Notes under the pieces: generated by a model
The model's input: the letters and a program-made list of their open reading frames with translations, nothing else
What the model was told of the DNA's origin: nothing
Databases searched by the model: none
Origin: Spirochaetales bacterium
GTDB lineage: Bacteria; Spirochaetota; Spirochaetia; Treponematales; Treponemataceae
Reading direction: 5' to 3'
Length of the DNA stretch: 32,898 nt
NCBI GenBank assembly: GCA_003245785.1
Contig: QKCE01000149.1
Location: forward strand, 1-32,898
Program-made: the position numbers and the translations under genes
In this document: piece after piece, positions 7,895 through 16,871 of the stretch
How positions within the stretch are numbered: the stretch's first letter is position 1
Layout: every line of letters starts with the position of its first letter

Positions 7895-9280
7895 ATGACT
7901 AGACGTTTTATCGGCCGCGCGGCCCTCGTCGCCTGGCTTGCCTCGGCCTTTTTCGCGATAACCCCGCTTAACGCGGAAGAGGCGGTCAGGACATTGACGG
8001 TCGACGATGCCGTGTCCCTCGCCATGGAGAACAATATCCAGCTTCAGTCCCAAGCCATAGACTTGCGCATGAAAAAGCGCGACGCGGACTTCGCGTGGAA
8101 CGCCTTCGTGCCTTCCGTGCAGGCGACGGGCACCCTGTTCCGCTCGAACATGGACGAGGTATCGGGCTCGGTCACGTATTTCAATCCCATGACCATGAGC
8201 CTCGATTCCGTTTCCTATACCCAGGAACTCGAGGAAAAGGACCGGTGGCGCGCCATGGCGGGGCTCTCCGCGACCCTCAACCTGAACGCGGCGCTTTTCG
8301 ACGGCCTCAAGGCGACCCGGCAGGGCTACGAGTCCGGGCTTATTTCCTGGGAACAGGCCAGGCAGCAAACCGAGCTGAACGTCAAGAAGGCGTTTTACGG
8401 CATCCTCGTGCAGGAAGAGGCGCTCAAGCTCGCCAAGGACAAGCTCGCCACCAGCGAGGAGCGGCTTCGCCAGACCCAGACGAATTTCAGGAACGGCCTC
8501 GTGCCCGAGCTCGCCTACCTGCAGACCCAGCTCGGCGTGGAAACCCAAAAGCCCGCGATCCAGGAAAGCGAGCTCGGCCTCGCGCAAAGCAAGGCGATGT
8601 TCACCTTCCTTATCGGGCTTCCCGTGGGAACCGCCGTGGAATTGTCGGGCTCCATCGACCCGAAACTCGACGCCTACGACGCGGACGCCCTGGTGCGCGA
8701 CCATCTGGCGGACCGGCTCGACCTCGCCGCGCTCCGGAAGGGCACGGAGCTCATGAAAACCCAGCTCCGGGCAACGAAACTCCAGATGTACACGCCGAGC
8801 CTGTCCTTAAGCCAAAGTTTCTCGCCCGCCCTCTCGGCGATCGACGCGGACTGGCTCGACGGGGACAACTGGACGGACTCCTCTGGCGGCTTCAGCGCCA
8901 CCCTCGCGTTCAACCTAACGAACGCCCTGCCCTTCTCGTCCCAGGGCCAAAACCTGCAGGACCTGAAAGACAACGTCGCGAAAATGGACCTGACCTGGAA
9001 ACAGGCGGCGGACAACGCGGAGCTCGAGATCCGCAACCTGGTGCGGAAGCTCGACAAGTCCCGCTCCTCCATCCAGGCGATGGAGCTCAACGTGAAGATC
9101 GCCGAGAAGGCCTACGGCTTGAGCGAGCAGGGATACAGGGCGGGCACCATCGAGTGGCTCGACCTGAAGGACGCGGAAAACACCCTCATGCAGGCGCGCC
9201 TCGGTGTCCTGAGCGAGAAGTTCACGTACCTTTCCACCCGGCTCGACCTCGAGACGGCGACCAATACCAAACTGAATTGA
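7895..9280 (+). CDS. TolC family outer-membrane efflux protein
   Basis: Signal peptide, LTVDDAVSLAMENNIQLQSQAIDLRMKKRDADFAWNAFVPSVQATG, and C-terminal EQGYRAGTIEWLDLKDAENTLMQARLG. Confidence 0.93.
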   Translation: MTRRFIGRAALVAWLASAFFAITPLNAEEAVRTLTVDDAVSLAMENNIQLQSQAIDLRMKKRDADFAWNAFVPSVQATGTLFRSNMDEVSGSVTYFNPMTMSLDSVSYTQELEEKDRWRAMAGLSATLNLNAALFDGLKATRQGYESGLISWEQARQQTELNVKKAFYGILVQEEALKLAKDKLATSEERLRQTQTNFRNGLVPELAYLQTQLGVETQKPAIQESELGLAQSKAMFTFLIGLPVGTAVELSGSIDPKLDAYDADALVRDHLADRLDLAALRKGTELMKTQLRATKLQMYTPSLSLSQSFSPALSAIDADWLDGDNWTDSSGGFSATLAFNLTNALPFSSQGQNLQDLKDNVAKMDLTWKQAADNAELEIRNLVRKLDKSRSSIQAMELNVKIAEKAYGLSEQGYRAGTIEWLDLKDAENTLMQARLGVLSEKFTYLSTRLDLETATNTKLN

Positions 9281-9303
9281 ACAAGGCAAGAAGGAGAAGA
9301 TAA

Positions 9304-10269
9304 ATGAAAATCAATACGAACGGGCCCGCAAAGGCGGCCCTTATCATCCTCGCCGCGGCTTCCCTCGCGGCCGCCCTGACGGGCTGCAAGCCCAAGGACG
9401 ACAAGGAGGCGAAAGCCGACGCGGCCGGGGAAGTGAAGACCCTTTTCGCGGTCTCCACTATCAAGGCGGCCAGGGGCGAGCTCAAGGACTACCTCGAATT
9501 CGGCGGCGACGTGTCCGCGAAGACCAGCGTGAGCGCCCTCCCCGACGCGGCGGGCAAGATCGCCGAGGTTCGCGTCTCCGTGGGCGACCGGGTCGAGAAG
9601 AACCAGGTCCTCGCCTACGTCGACCCCTCGCGCCCCGGGATGACCTACGAGCTTTCCGCCGTGAAGGCCCCGGTCGCCGGCACCGTCACCGCCGTGAACG
9701 TGGTCGTGGGTTCCATGGTGAGCCAACAGCTCGCGGTGGCGACGGTGAGCAAGATCGACGCGCTCCAGGTCACCATGAACGTGCCGGAGCGTTACGTGTC
9801 CAAGATAAAACTCGGCCAGAACGCCGAACTTCGCTTCGACGCCTGGCCGGGTACGGTATTCCCCGCCAAGGTGAGCGAGGTGAGCCCGGTACTCGACTCC
9901 TCCTCGCGCTCCATGTCCGTGAAGCTCGAGCCCGCCTCGAACGACGGGAAGATAAAGGCGGGCATGTTCGCCCGGGTAAAGCTGATCACCGACACCAAGA
10001 CCGATATCGTGATCCTGCCCGAATCCTCGGTGATCGCCCGCTTCGGCGAGGACTGCGTCTATACGGTTTCGACCGACGAATCCGGCCAGTCGGTCGCGCG
10101 CCGCCAGGTCGTCACACCGGGAATCCGGGTGGACGACAAGATAGAGATCCTCTCCGGCGTGAAAGCCGGGGACGAAGTCGTCGCCCGGGGACAGACCCTC
10201 CTCGAGGAGGGCTCTCTCCTGAACGTGGTGTCCCGCCTCGAACCCATTTCCGGATCGGAGAATAACTGA
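9304..10269 (+). CDS. RND efflux periplasmic adaptor (MFP/HlyD family), lipoprotein
   Basis: Lipobox LTGC; VSVGDRVEKNQVLAYVDPS...VKAPVAGTVTAVNVVVGSMVS; PESSVIARFGEDCVYTV. Confidence 0.93.
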   Translation: MKINTNGPAKAALIILAAASLAAALTGCKPKDDKEAKADAAGEVKTLFAVSTIKAARGELKDYLEFGGDVSAKTSVSALPDAAGKIAEVRVSVGDRVEKNQVLAYVDPSRPGMTYELSAVKAPVAGTVTAVNVVVGSMVSQQLAVATVSKIDALQVTMNVPERYVSKIKLGQNAELRFDAWPGTVFPAKVSEVSPVLDSSSRSMSVKLEPASNDGKIKAGMFARVKLITDTKTDIVILPESSVIARFGEDCVYTVSTDESGQSVARRQVVTPGIRVDDKIEILSGVKAGDEVVARGQTLLEEGSLLNVVSRLEPISGSENN

Positions 10270-13200
10270 TGAGCATAGCCAGAACAGTCGTATCGCGGCC
10301 GACCACGGTCATGATACTTTTCGTGATACTCACGGCCCTGGGGATCTTCGCGTCGAAAGACCTTCCCCTGGACCTGCTGCCCGACATCGAGCTCCCCTAC
10401 GTGGCGGTAAGCACCACCTATATCGGCGCGGGCCCCGAAGAGGTCGAGAAGCGCGTCACCCGTCCCCTGGAGAGCGTGCTCTCCGGCGTGTCCGGCATCG
10501 AGTACCTGGGTTCCCAGTCCTCCACGAGCTCGAGCCTCGTGTTCATCCAGCTCACCTACGGCAGCAACCTCGACGAGGCGATGAACGACATCCGCGGCAA
10601 GCTCGACTACGCGAAGAGCATGCTCCCGGACGACGCCTCCACGCCGATGGTTTTCAAGATGGACCCGAACATGATCCCGATCATGAACTACGCCATCAGC
10701 GGGAACCGTTCGCCCGAGGAACTCAGGCAGTACGCCGACGACCTCTCGCCCAAGCTCGAGCAGATCGACGGCGTGGCCTCGGCGTATATCCAGGGCGGCC
10801 GCGAAAAGGCCGTCATCGTGGAGATTCCCCGGGATCGCCTCGAGGCCTACAACCTGACGATCACCCAGATCGGCCAGATGATCGGCGCGCAGAACATCCA
10901 GATCGCCGGCGGCTCGATTACCGAGGGCGACTATAACTACACGATCAGCACGGTCGGCGAGTACCGGTCCATCGAGGACATTAAGGACACGGTTATCTCC
11001 TACAAGACCGCCGGTTCCGCCGCGGCCGCCATGGCCGGCGGCCCCATGCCGACCCTCGCGACCGTGAGGCTCCGTGACATCGCCGACGTGTACGAGGGCT
11101 ACAAGGAAGAAACCTCGCTCTATTACCTGGACGGAAAGGCCTGCGTGCAGCTGGCCATCCAGAAGCAGAGCGGCAAGAATTCCGTGCAGACCGCCAAGGC
11201 CGTCAAGGCGAAGATGGCCCAGATCATGAAGGATGCCCCCTCGGACATCGAGATCACCGAGACCATGAACACCACCGACATCATCCAGCGCTCGGTGGAC
11301 CAGGTTTCGTCGAGCGCCATGCAGGGCGCGATTTTCGCGGTATTGATCCTGTTCCTCTTCCTCCGGAGCTTCAGGACGACCCTCATCATCGGGCTCACCA
11401 TCCCGATCTCCCTCATCGTCACCCTGGGCGTCATGTTCTTCTCGGGGATGACCCTGAACATCATGACCCTCGCGGGGCTCGCCCTCGGCGTCGGCATGCT
11501 CGTGGACAACTCCATCGTCATATTGGAGAACATCTACACCTACCGGGAAAAGGGCGCGAAGCCCAAGGCCGCCGCGATCCTCGGCTCGTCGGAAATGCTC
11601 ATGGCCATCACGGCCTCGACCCTCACGACGATCTGCGTATTCCTGCCCCTCATCATGTACAAGAGCCAGCTCGGGGTGATCGGCGAGATCTTCCAGGGCC
11701 TCGCGTTCACCGTCGTGATCTCCCTCGTATGCTCCCTCGTGGTAGCCGTGGTGCTCGTGCCGGTCCTTTCCAGCAAGTATTTCAAGATTTCCACGAGGAA
11801 GGACCGCGTCGTTTCCGGCTTCCTCGGAAAGGTAAACGGCGCCTTCGACCGCTTCTTCGACGCCCTGGACAACGCGTATTACAAGGCGGTCCGCACGGTC
11901 ATCAAGCACAAGGTCAAGACGGTATTGGTGATTTTCGGGCTCTTCGCGGGCAGCCTCGCGATGATCCCGGTGCTCGGCTTCGTGTACATGCCCGCCTCCG
12001 CGGCGGATTCCGTGGTGGTGGACGTGAGCCTCCCGGTAGGCACCAAGCTCGAAACCACCGAGGCGGTCCTCCACCAGCTCGAGGCCCTCGTCGAGTCCGA
12101 GATCAAGGGCTACAAGGACATTACCGTCCTCGCGGGCACCTCCGGCAGCTTCGGGCTCGGTTCCGCGAGTTCCTATACCGGTCAGCTCACCATCAACCTT
12201 CCGCCCCTCAAGGACCGGATCGACGGCGAGGACGCGATCAAGGAAAAGCTCCGCGCCCACTTCGACGACATTCCCGGGGCGACCTTCTCCTTCGGTTCCT
12301 CCGGCGGCATGAGCGTCGGCGGCGGCTCCTCCGCCGTGAACGTCAAGATCAAGAGCGAGGACATGGACAAGGCCAAGGCGACGGCCTACGCGATCCGGGA
12401 CCTCCTCAAGGACCAGGCTTCCGATTACGTCACGGACCCGCAAATTTCCATGAAGGAAGGGCTCCCGCAGGTCAACATCGTGATCGACCGCGACAAGCTC
12501 TACAGCCTCGGCCTGAACGTGTATACCGTCGGCCAGGAAATCCGCGCGAACATCGCGGGCACCACCGCCTCGCGTTACCGCACGGGCGGCGAGGAGACCG
12601 ACATCGTGCTCATGCTCGCCGACGCGGATAAGTCCCAGCTCGCGGACCTGGAGCGGATCTTCGTGACGACCTCCCAGGGCCAGCGCATCCCGGTGTCGAG
12701 CTTCGCCCGCTACGAGGAAGGCGTGTCGCCCATCAGCATCGCCCGCGAGGACCAGAGCCGCATCATCAGCGTGACCGCGGGCTCGGCCCCGGGCGCGTCG
12801 ATCACCGACGTGCAGACGAAGGTCGAGGCCCTCGTGCAGGCGAACGTGCCTTCGGACCCGGACGTCAGGATCGAGTACGGCGGGGACTACGAGGACCTGA
12901 TGAAGGCGATCAAGCAATTCGTGGTGATCATCCTGATGGCGATCATCCTCGTGTTCGCGGTCATGGCGAGCCAGTTCGAGTCGCTCCTCGACCCCTTCAT
13001 CGTGCTCTTTACCCTGCCCCTGACCGTTATCGGCATCGTGGTCATCTACTTCCTCGTCGGGGACCCCCTGAGCGTCCTGACCGCGGTCGGGCTCCTGATC
13101 CTGGTCGGCATTATCGTCAACAACGGCATCGTGCTCGTGGACTACACCAACCTTCTCCGGAAGCGCGGCTACGCCCTGGCCGACGCCTGCGCCGAGGCCG

Positions 13201-13466
13201 CGAGAAGCCGCCTGAGGCCGATCCTCATGACGACCCTCACGACCGTCCTCGGACTCACCCCGATGGCCTTCTTCCCGGGCGAGGGCTCGGAGATGGTCAT
13301 GCCGATCGGGCGCACCGTCCTCGGCGGCCTTTCCTTCGGCACCCTGATGACCCTGTTCCTCATGCCGGTGCTCTACTACATCTTCAACCGCATCCGGGAG
13401 AAGAGGGAAGAAAAGAAACAGCTGAAACTCGAGGCGAAACTCGCCCTCGAAGGGGGTAACGCATGA
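10269..13466 (+). CDS. RND efflux inner-membrane transporter (AcrB/HAE1-like)
   Basis: 1065 aa: MSIARTVVSRPTTVMILFVILTALGIFASKDLPLDLLPDIELPYVAVSTTYIGAGPEEVEKRVTRPLE; LALGVGMLVDNSIVILENI; VNNGIVLVDYTNLLRKRG. Confidence 0.97.
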   Translation: MSIARTVVSRPTTVMILFVILTALGIFASKDLPLDLLPDIELPYVAVSTTYIGAGPEEVEKRVTRPLESVLSGVSGIEYLGSQSSTSSSLVFIQLTYGSNLDEAMNDIRGKLDYAKSMLPDDASTPMVFKMDPNMIPIMNYAISGNRSPEELRQYADDLSPKLEQIDGVASAYIQGGREKAVIVEIPRDRLEAYNLTITQIGQMIGAQNIQIAGGSITEGDYNYTISTVGEYRSIEDIKDTVISYKTAGSAAAAMAGGPMPTLATVRLRDIADVYEGYKEETSLYYLDGKACVQLAIQKQSGKNSVQTAKAVKAKMAQIMKDAPSDIEITETMNTTDIIQRSVDQVSSSAMQGAIFAVLILFLFLRSFRTTLIIGLTIPISLIVTLGVMFFSGMTLNIMTLAGLALGVGMLVDNSIVILENIYTYREKGAKPKAAAILGSSEMLMAITASTLTTICVFLPLIMYKSQLGVIGEIFQGLAFTVVISLVCSLVVAVVLVPVLSSKYFKISTRKDRVVSGFLGKVNGAFDRFFDALDNAYYKAVRTVIKHKVKTVLVIFGLFAGSLAMIPVLGFVYMPASAADSVVVDVSLPVGTKLETTEAVLHQLEALVESEIKGYKDITVLAGTSGSFGLGSASSYTGQLTINLPPLKDRIDGEDAIKEKLRAHFDDIPGATFSFGSSGGMSVGGGSSAVNVKIKSEDMDKAKATAYAIRDLLKDQASDYVTDPQISMKEGLPQVNIVIDRDKLYSLGLNVYTVGQEIRANIAGTTASRYRTGGEETDIVLMLADADKSQLADLERIFVTTSQGQRIPVSSFARYEEGVSPISIAREDQSRIISVTAGSAPGASITDVQTKVEALVQANVPSDPDVRIEYGGDYEDLMKAIKQFVVIILMAIILVFAVMASQFESLLDPFIVLFTLPLTVIGIVVIYFLVGDPLSVLTAVGLLILVGIIVNNGIVLVDYTNLLRKRGYALADACAEAARSRLRPILMTTLTTVLGLTPMAFFPGEGSEMVMPIGRTVLGGLSFGTLMTLFLMPVLYYIFNRIREKREEKKQLKLEAKLALEGGNA

Positions 13467-13744
13467 ACCGGATAGAGATAATTTACAGCCAGCCCCTGGA
13501 GGAAGACATCTTCGCGGCGATCAAGGACGTGCCCGAGGCGAAGTTCTTCACCATCGTGCCGGGCGTCCACGGCAAGGGCTATTCTACGCCCAAGATGGGC
13601 GACCCCGTGTGGCCGGAACTGAACAACCTGATGCTGATCTACTGCGAAAGCGACCATGCCGCCGAGGCCATCGAGCGCGGGGTGGGGACGGTACGGGAAC
13701 GATACCCCAACGAGGGCCTCGCGCTCTTCCGCCTGAAGGCTTAA
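13463..13744 (+). CDS. Small PG0541-like (PII-like fold) transporter-associated protein
   Basis: Start overlaps the RND stop (ATGA). MNRIEIIYSQPLEEDIFAAIKDVPEAKFFTIVPGVHGKGYSTPKMGDPVWPELNNLMLIYCESDHAAEAI resembles the small proteins downstream of RND pumps; family from recall. Confidence 0.65.
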   Translation: MNRIEIIYSQPLEEDIFAAIKDVPEAKFFTIVPGVHGKGYSTPKMGDPVWPELNNLMLIYCESDHAAEAIERGVGTVRERYPNEGLALFRLKA

Positions 13745-13816
13745 AAGGAAGCCCCGAGCCCGCCTGAACCGTGGGTTCCCGGCTTCTGCCCGGGCGCCAC
13801 GCCCGGGCTAAAAAAC

Positions 13817-13858
13817 GAAAAGGCACGCCGCCGGTCTTCCGGCGCGTGCCTTTTTTGT
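13817..13858. terminator. Bidirectional rho-independent terminator
   Basis: GAAAAGGCACGC-GCCGG...CCGGC-GCGTGCCTTTTTTG between convergent genes. Confidence 0.8.
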
Positions 13859-13874
13859 TTCCCGAAGCGGGACG

Positions 13875-14435
13875 CTACCTATCGAAGGGAAGCCAGCCGC
13901 CCTGGGCGGACTCCCGGTCCCGGAGCGCCTTCCAGGCCCGGAGCGCCTCCCGGGCGGACTCGAAGGCGATGGGCGCGGTCTCTATCTCGTCGGGCATGAT
14001 GATATGGAAGGCCGCGACCTCGGAATAGTCGGGCCGGATCTCGTCGAGCGTCCCGTCGAACCTCGCGCGAAAGTAAAAGTCGCAGGTCTTGTAGGTCACG
14101 TTCTTGTATTCGTACTCGTTGGGCCAGGAACCGATAAAGGTAAGCTCGCCGACGGAGAGGGAGGTTTCCTCCCGGCATTCCCGCACGGCCGCGTCCTCGG
14201 CCCGCTCGTCGGGGTCCACGAAGCCGCCGGGGAGGGCGAGCATGCCCATCGCGGGCTCGTGGTTCCTCACCAGCATCAGCACGCCGCCCTCTATCTCGAC
14301 GATCACGCTCGACGAGGTGGCCACGTTGTGGAAATAGGTAAAAAGGCATACCGGGCAATACCAGAATTTGCGTTCGCGGTACTGATATCCGATAGACCCG
14401 CATCGGGGGCAATATTTCAGGCTCGCAGGCTTCAT
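13875..14435 (-). CDS. NUDIX hydrolase with N-terminal zinc ribbon
   Basis: CPRCGSIGYQYRERKFWYCPVC and Nudix box GGFVDPDERAEDAAVRECREETSLSVG. Confidence 0.93.
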   Translation of the reverse strand: MKPASLKYCPRCGSIGYQYRERKFWYCPVCLFTYFHNVATSSSVIVEIEGGVLMLVRNHEPAMGMLALPGGFVDPDERAEDAAVRECREETSLSVGELTFIGSWPNEYEYKNVTYKTCDFYFRARFDGTLDEIRPDYSEVAAFHIIMPDEIETAPIAFESAREALRAWKALRDRESAQGGWLPFDR

Positions 14436-14447
14436 GCGGTCCCATCC

Positions 14448-16757
14448 TTAGGCGCGCGATAGGTAAACGAGAAGCGCCGCGGCTAACGGCGCGATTAGTA
14501 TGAGTATACGCTCCCCCATTCCCGATTTCCAGTGAAGGAACCTCGAATTCTTCCCCGTACCGTAATACCGCGCGTGGATCGCCTCGGCGAGCCGTTCCGC
14601 CCGGACCAGGGTCCGGAGCATGAGGGGAACGAACAGCGACGCCGCCGAGCCAACGGCGGCGAATAGCCCTCGCCCCTTGGCGGAGGGCGCGCCCCGGATG
14701 AGCCGGGCGGTCGCGATCCGGGAAGCCTCCCCGTAAAGCAGGGAAATGAACCGGAACACGATCCCCGCCACCAGGGACACGTCCCTGACGGGCACGCCGA
14801 GGAAGGCGAGGGGCGCGAAGAAGTCCTCTATCCCGTACATGATCTCGGTGTGGGCCGTCACGGCGACGAAGGTCGAGAGCGCCGCGTAAAGGACGAGGAA
14901 ACGCAGGAGGAACTCGACCGCGTAGGCCGGGTCCCGGAGGAATGCGTACTGGATGGCCGCGAGGGCGGCGAGCCAGGGCAGGACGCGGAGGAGGGAGGCG
15001 AGAAACCGCCGCGCGGGAAGCCGGGCCAGCAGGATGGGGAGGGGCATGACCGCGAGGAGGGCGAGCAGCCAGGGCCAGCCCCGGATCGCGATCGCCGGGA
15101 CCGTCGCCGAGAGGGCGAGGACGAATTTCGCCAGGGGGGAAAGCCGGTGCACGGGGGAGTCCGAGAGCGTCCAGGAGCCCTTTTCCCCCTCGCGAAGCCG
15201 TTCCAGGGACCGGAGTTCGCGGTCCGCGATAGCCTTCGCGGCGCGCGGCGCGGCCGTTTCGGCCTGCCCGGGCGCGGCGGCGGGCCCCGGAAGGGAAACG
15301 GTGCGGTCCGCGATTTCCCGCTCCCCTGCCCGGGTGGCGGTGAACGCCACGGCCTTCCCGGCGTCCCGGAGCCGGAGGATGAGCGCCGCGAGCTGGCTCC
15401 GGCTCCGCACGTCGAGGGCCGCGAAGGGTTCGTCCAGGAGCATGACCGGGGCGTCCATCGCGATGATTCCCGCGAGGGCCGCCTTCCGCCGCTCCCCGCC
15501 GGAGAGCGAGAAGGTACGCCGGTCGGCGAAGGTATCGAAGGGAAGCCCGGCAAGGTCCATCGCCTCGCGGACGCGGCGCTTGAGCTCCTCCCCGGACACG
15601 CCGGAGTTTCTCGGGCCCCAGGCCACGTCGTCTGCGACGAATTCGGAAAAGAGGCTCGCCTCGCTCTCCTGGACCGCCAGGGCGGCGTGTCCCCGGGGGG
15701 AAAGCCCGCCCGGGGCCAGCACGAGGCCCGAGTCGGGCTCGCGGAGCCCTGCGAGGAGCTCGAGAAGGAGGGTTTTACCCGAGCCCGACTCGCCGGTCAC
15801 GGCGGTTACCGTACCCGGCTCCAGGTCCAGGGTAATCCCGGAAAGGGGACCGAAGGAGAGGTCGCGGCAGCTCAGGACGGGTTCCGGACCGGTTTCCCCG
15901 GGTTTGGCGGCGCTACCGGACGCGGCGGCGTCCACGGTCCCGGGGGCGGTTTCGCCCGCGGCCGCGCCGTCGCGGGGAGCCTTCCCCGGCGCTTCGGCGG
16001 CCTTCCCGCCAAGGGCGGCCTTCCCGCCAAGGGCGGCCTCTTCCGGGCCAAGCCCGAGGCGGGCGAGGGTCGCGGGGTCCAGGGAGAGCAGGTCCCCCGG
16101 GGCGCCGTCGAAGGCAATCCGGCCGTCTTCCAGGGCCAGGGCCCGGTCGGCGCGGACCGCCTCGTCAATGTCGTGGGTAATGTGAAGGACGGTGACCCCC
16201 GAGTCGCGCAGGCGCGCGAGGTACCCGAGGAAGCTCTCCCGGGAGGCTTCGCTGAGCATGGAAGTCGGCTCGTCGAGCACGAGCAGGGCCGGTGCGAGGG
16301 CGTCCACCGCCGCCAGGGCGAGATGCTGCTTCCGGCCCGTGGGAAGCCTCGCCGAGGAGGCCGAATCGAGGCCCGTAAGGCCGAACTCGGCGATGGCGGC
16401 GGAAACCGAGGCCCGCATTTCCTCCCGGGGAAGGCCGAGGTTCTCGGGGCCGAAGGCCACGTCGAGCTCCACGGTTTCCGCCACGATCTGGTCGCCCGGC
16501 GACTGGAACACCATGCCGACGGGCACGCGGAAGGGCGGAAGGGCCGGGGAAACCGTCACGCTGCCCCCGTCGGGGGCGAGGAGTCCCGCCACGCACCGGG
16601 CCAGGGTGCTCTTTCCCGAGCCGTTCGCGCCCAAGAGGGCCACGTACTCGCCCCGGGCGACGGAGAAGGAAACCCCGGAAACGGCCCGTTTCCCGGAGGA
16701 GGGATAGGAGTAGGTGAGGTCTGAAACCTGGAGCATCGGTTCGTTCGAGTCGGGCAT
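14448..16757 (-). CDS. ECF transporter energizing module as one polypeptide: EcfA-EcfA-EcfT
   Basis: Two ABC domains (GANGSGKSTLAR...LLVLDEPTSML and GESGSGKTLLLEL...LSGGERRKAALAGI...VMLLDEPFAALD) followed by a C-terminal EcfT-like membrane domain (FVLALSATVPAIAIRGW...VPLMLRTLVRAERLAEAIHARYYGTGK). Start reset to ATG 16757 from the longer ORF. Confidence 0.88.
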   Translation of the reverse strand: MPDSNEPMLQVSDLTYSYPSSGKRAVSGVSFSVARGEYVALLGANGSGKSTLARCVAGLLAPDGGSVTVSPALPPFRVPVGMVFQSPGDQIVAETVELDVAFGPENLGLPREEMRASVSAAIAEFGLTGLDSASSARLPTGRKQHLALAAVDALAPALLVLDEPTSMLSEASRESFLGYLARLRDSGVTVLHITHDIDEAVRADRALALEDGRIAFDGAPGDLLSLDPATLARLGLGPEEAALGGKAALGGKAAEAPGKAPRDGAAAGETAPGTVDAAASGSAAKPGETGPEPVLSCRDLSFGPLSGITLDLEPGTVTAVTGESGSGKTLLLELLAGLREPDSGLVLAPGGLSPRGHAALAVQESEASLFSEFVADDVAWGPRNSGVSGEELKRRVREAMDLAGLPFDTFADRRTFSLSGGERRKAALAGIIAMDAPVMLLDEPFAALDVRSRSQLAALILRLRDAGKAVAFTATRAGEREIADRTVSLPGPAAAPGQAETAAPRAAKAIADRELRSLERLREGEKGSWTLSDSPVHRLSPLAKFVLALSATVPAIAIRGWPWLLALLAVMPLPILLARLPARRFLASLLRVLPWLAALAAIQYAFLRDPAYAVEFLLRFLVLYAALSTFVAVTAHTEIMYGIEDFFAPLAFLGVPVRDVSLVAGIVFRFISLLYGEASRIATARLIRGAPSAKGRGLFAAVGSAASLFVPLMLRTLVRAERLAEAIHARYYGTGKNSRFLHWKSGMGERILILIAPLAAALLVYLSRA
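15999..16036. repeat. 18-bp tandem duplication in the inter-domain linker of the ECF fusion
   Basis: GGCCTTCCCGCCAAGGGC at 15999-16016 and again at 16017-16034, encoding the repeated ALGGKA. Confidence 0.8.
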
Positions 16758-16783
16758 TCGGCGCGCAACCCCCTTTTCCGCGA

Positions 16784-16818
16784 AGTATATTGAAATTATT
16801 GCCATAAACCAATAGAAA
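16784..16818. promoter_or_regulatory. Overlapping divergent promoters between the ECF fusion and the nucleotidase
   Basis: Minus strand: TTGGTT (16812-16807), 17-nt spacer, TATACT (16789-16784). Plus strand: TTGAAA (16790-16795), 17-nt spacer, TAGAAA (16813-16818). Confidence 0.6.
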
Positions 16819-16871
16819 TTTAGCATTGGGGCGTTACTATTTATCCCAAGAAGCCTAAGAGGAGGCAATTA

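Noticed and set aside
10059-12917. 952-aa minus-strand ORF antisense to the RND transporter
   Set aside because: Shadow ORF from GC-rich codon bias. The translation is Asp/His/Arg/Gly-rich with no domain, while the plus strand encodes a clear AcrB-like protein.
13784-13808. GCCCGGGC-GCCAC-GCCCGGGC hairpin as a separate regulatory element
   Set aside because: It sits directly before the bidirectional terminator in a convergent region and is most simply part of the termination zone.
14850-16724. 624-aa plus-strand ORF opposite the ECF fusion
   Set aside because: Shadow ORF of a high-GC gene; no fold-like pattern.
16758-16868. N-terminal extension of the ECF ORF to 16868
   Set aside because: The extension covers the divergent promoter region; ATG 16757 fits the ABC domain start and has a GGGGG SD-like element upstream.
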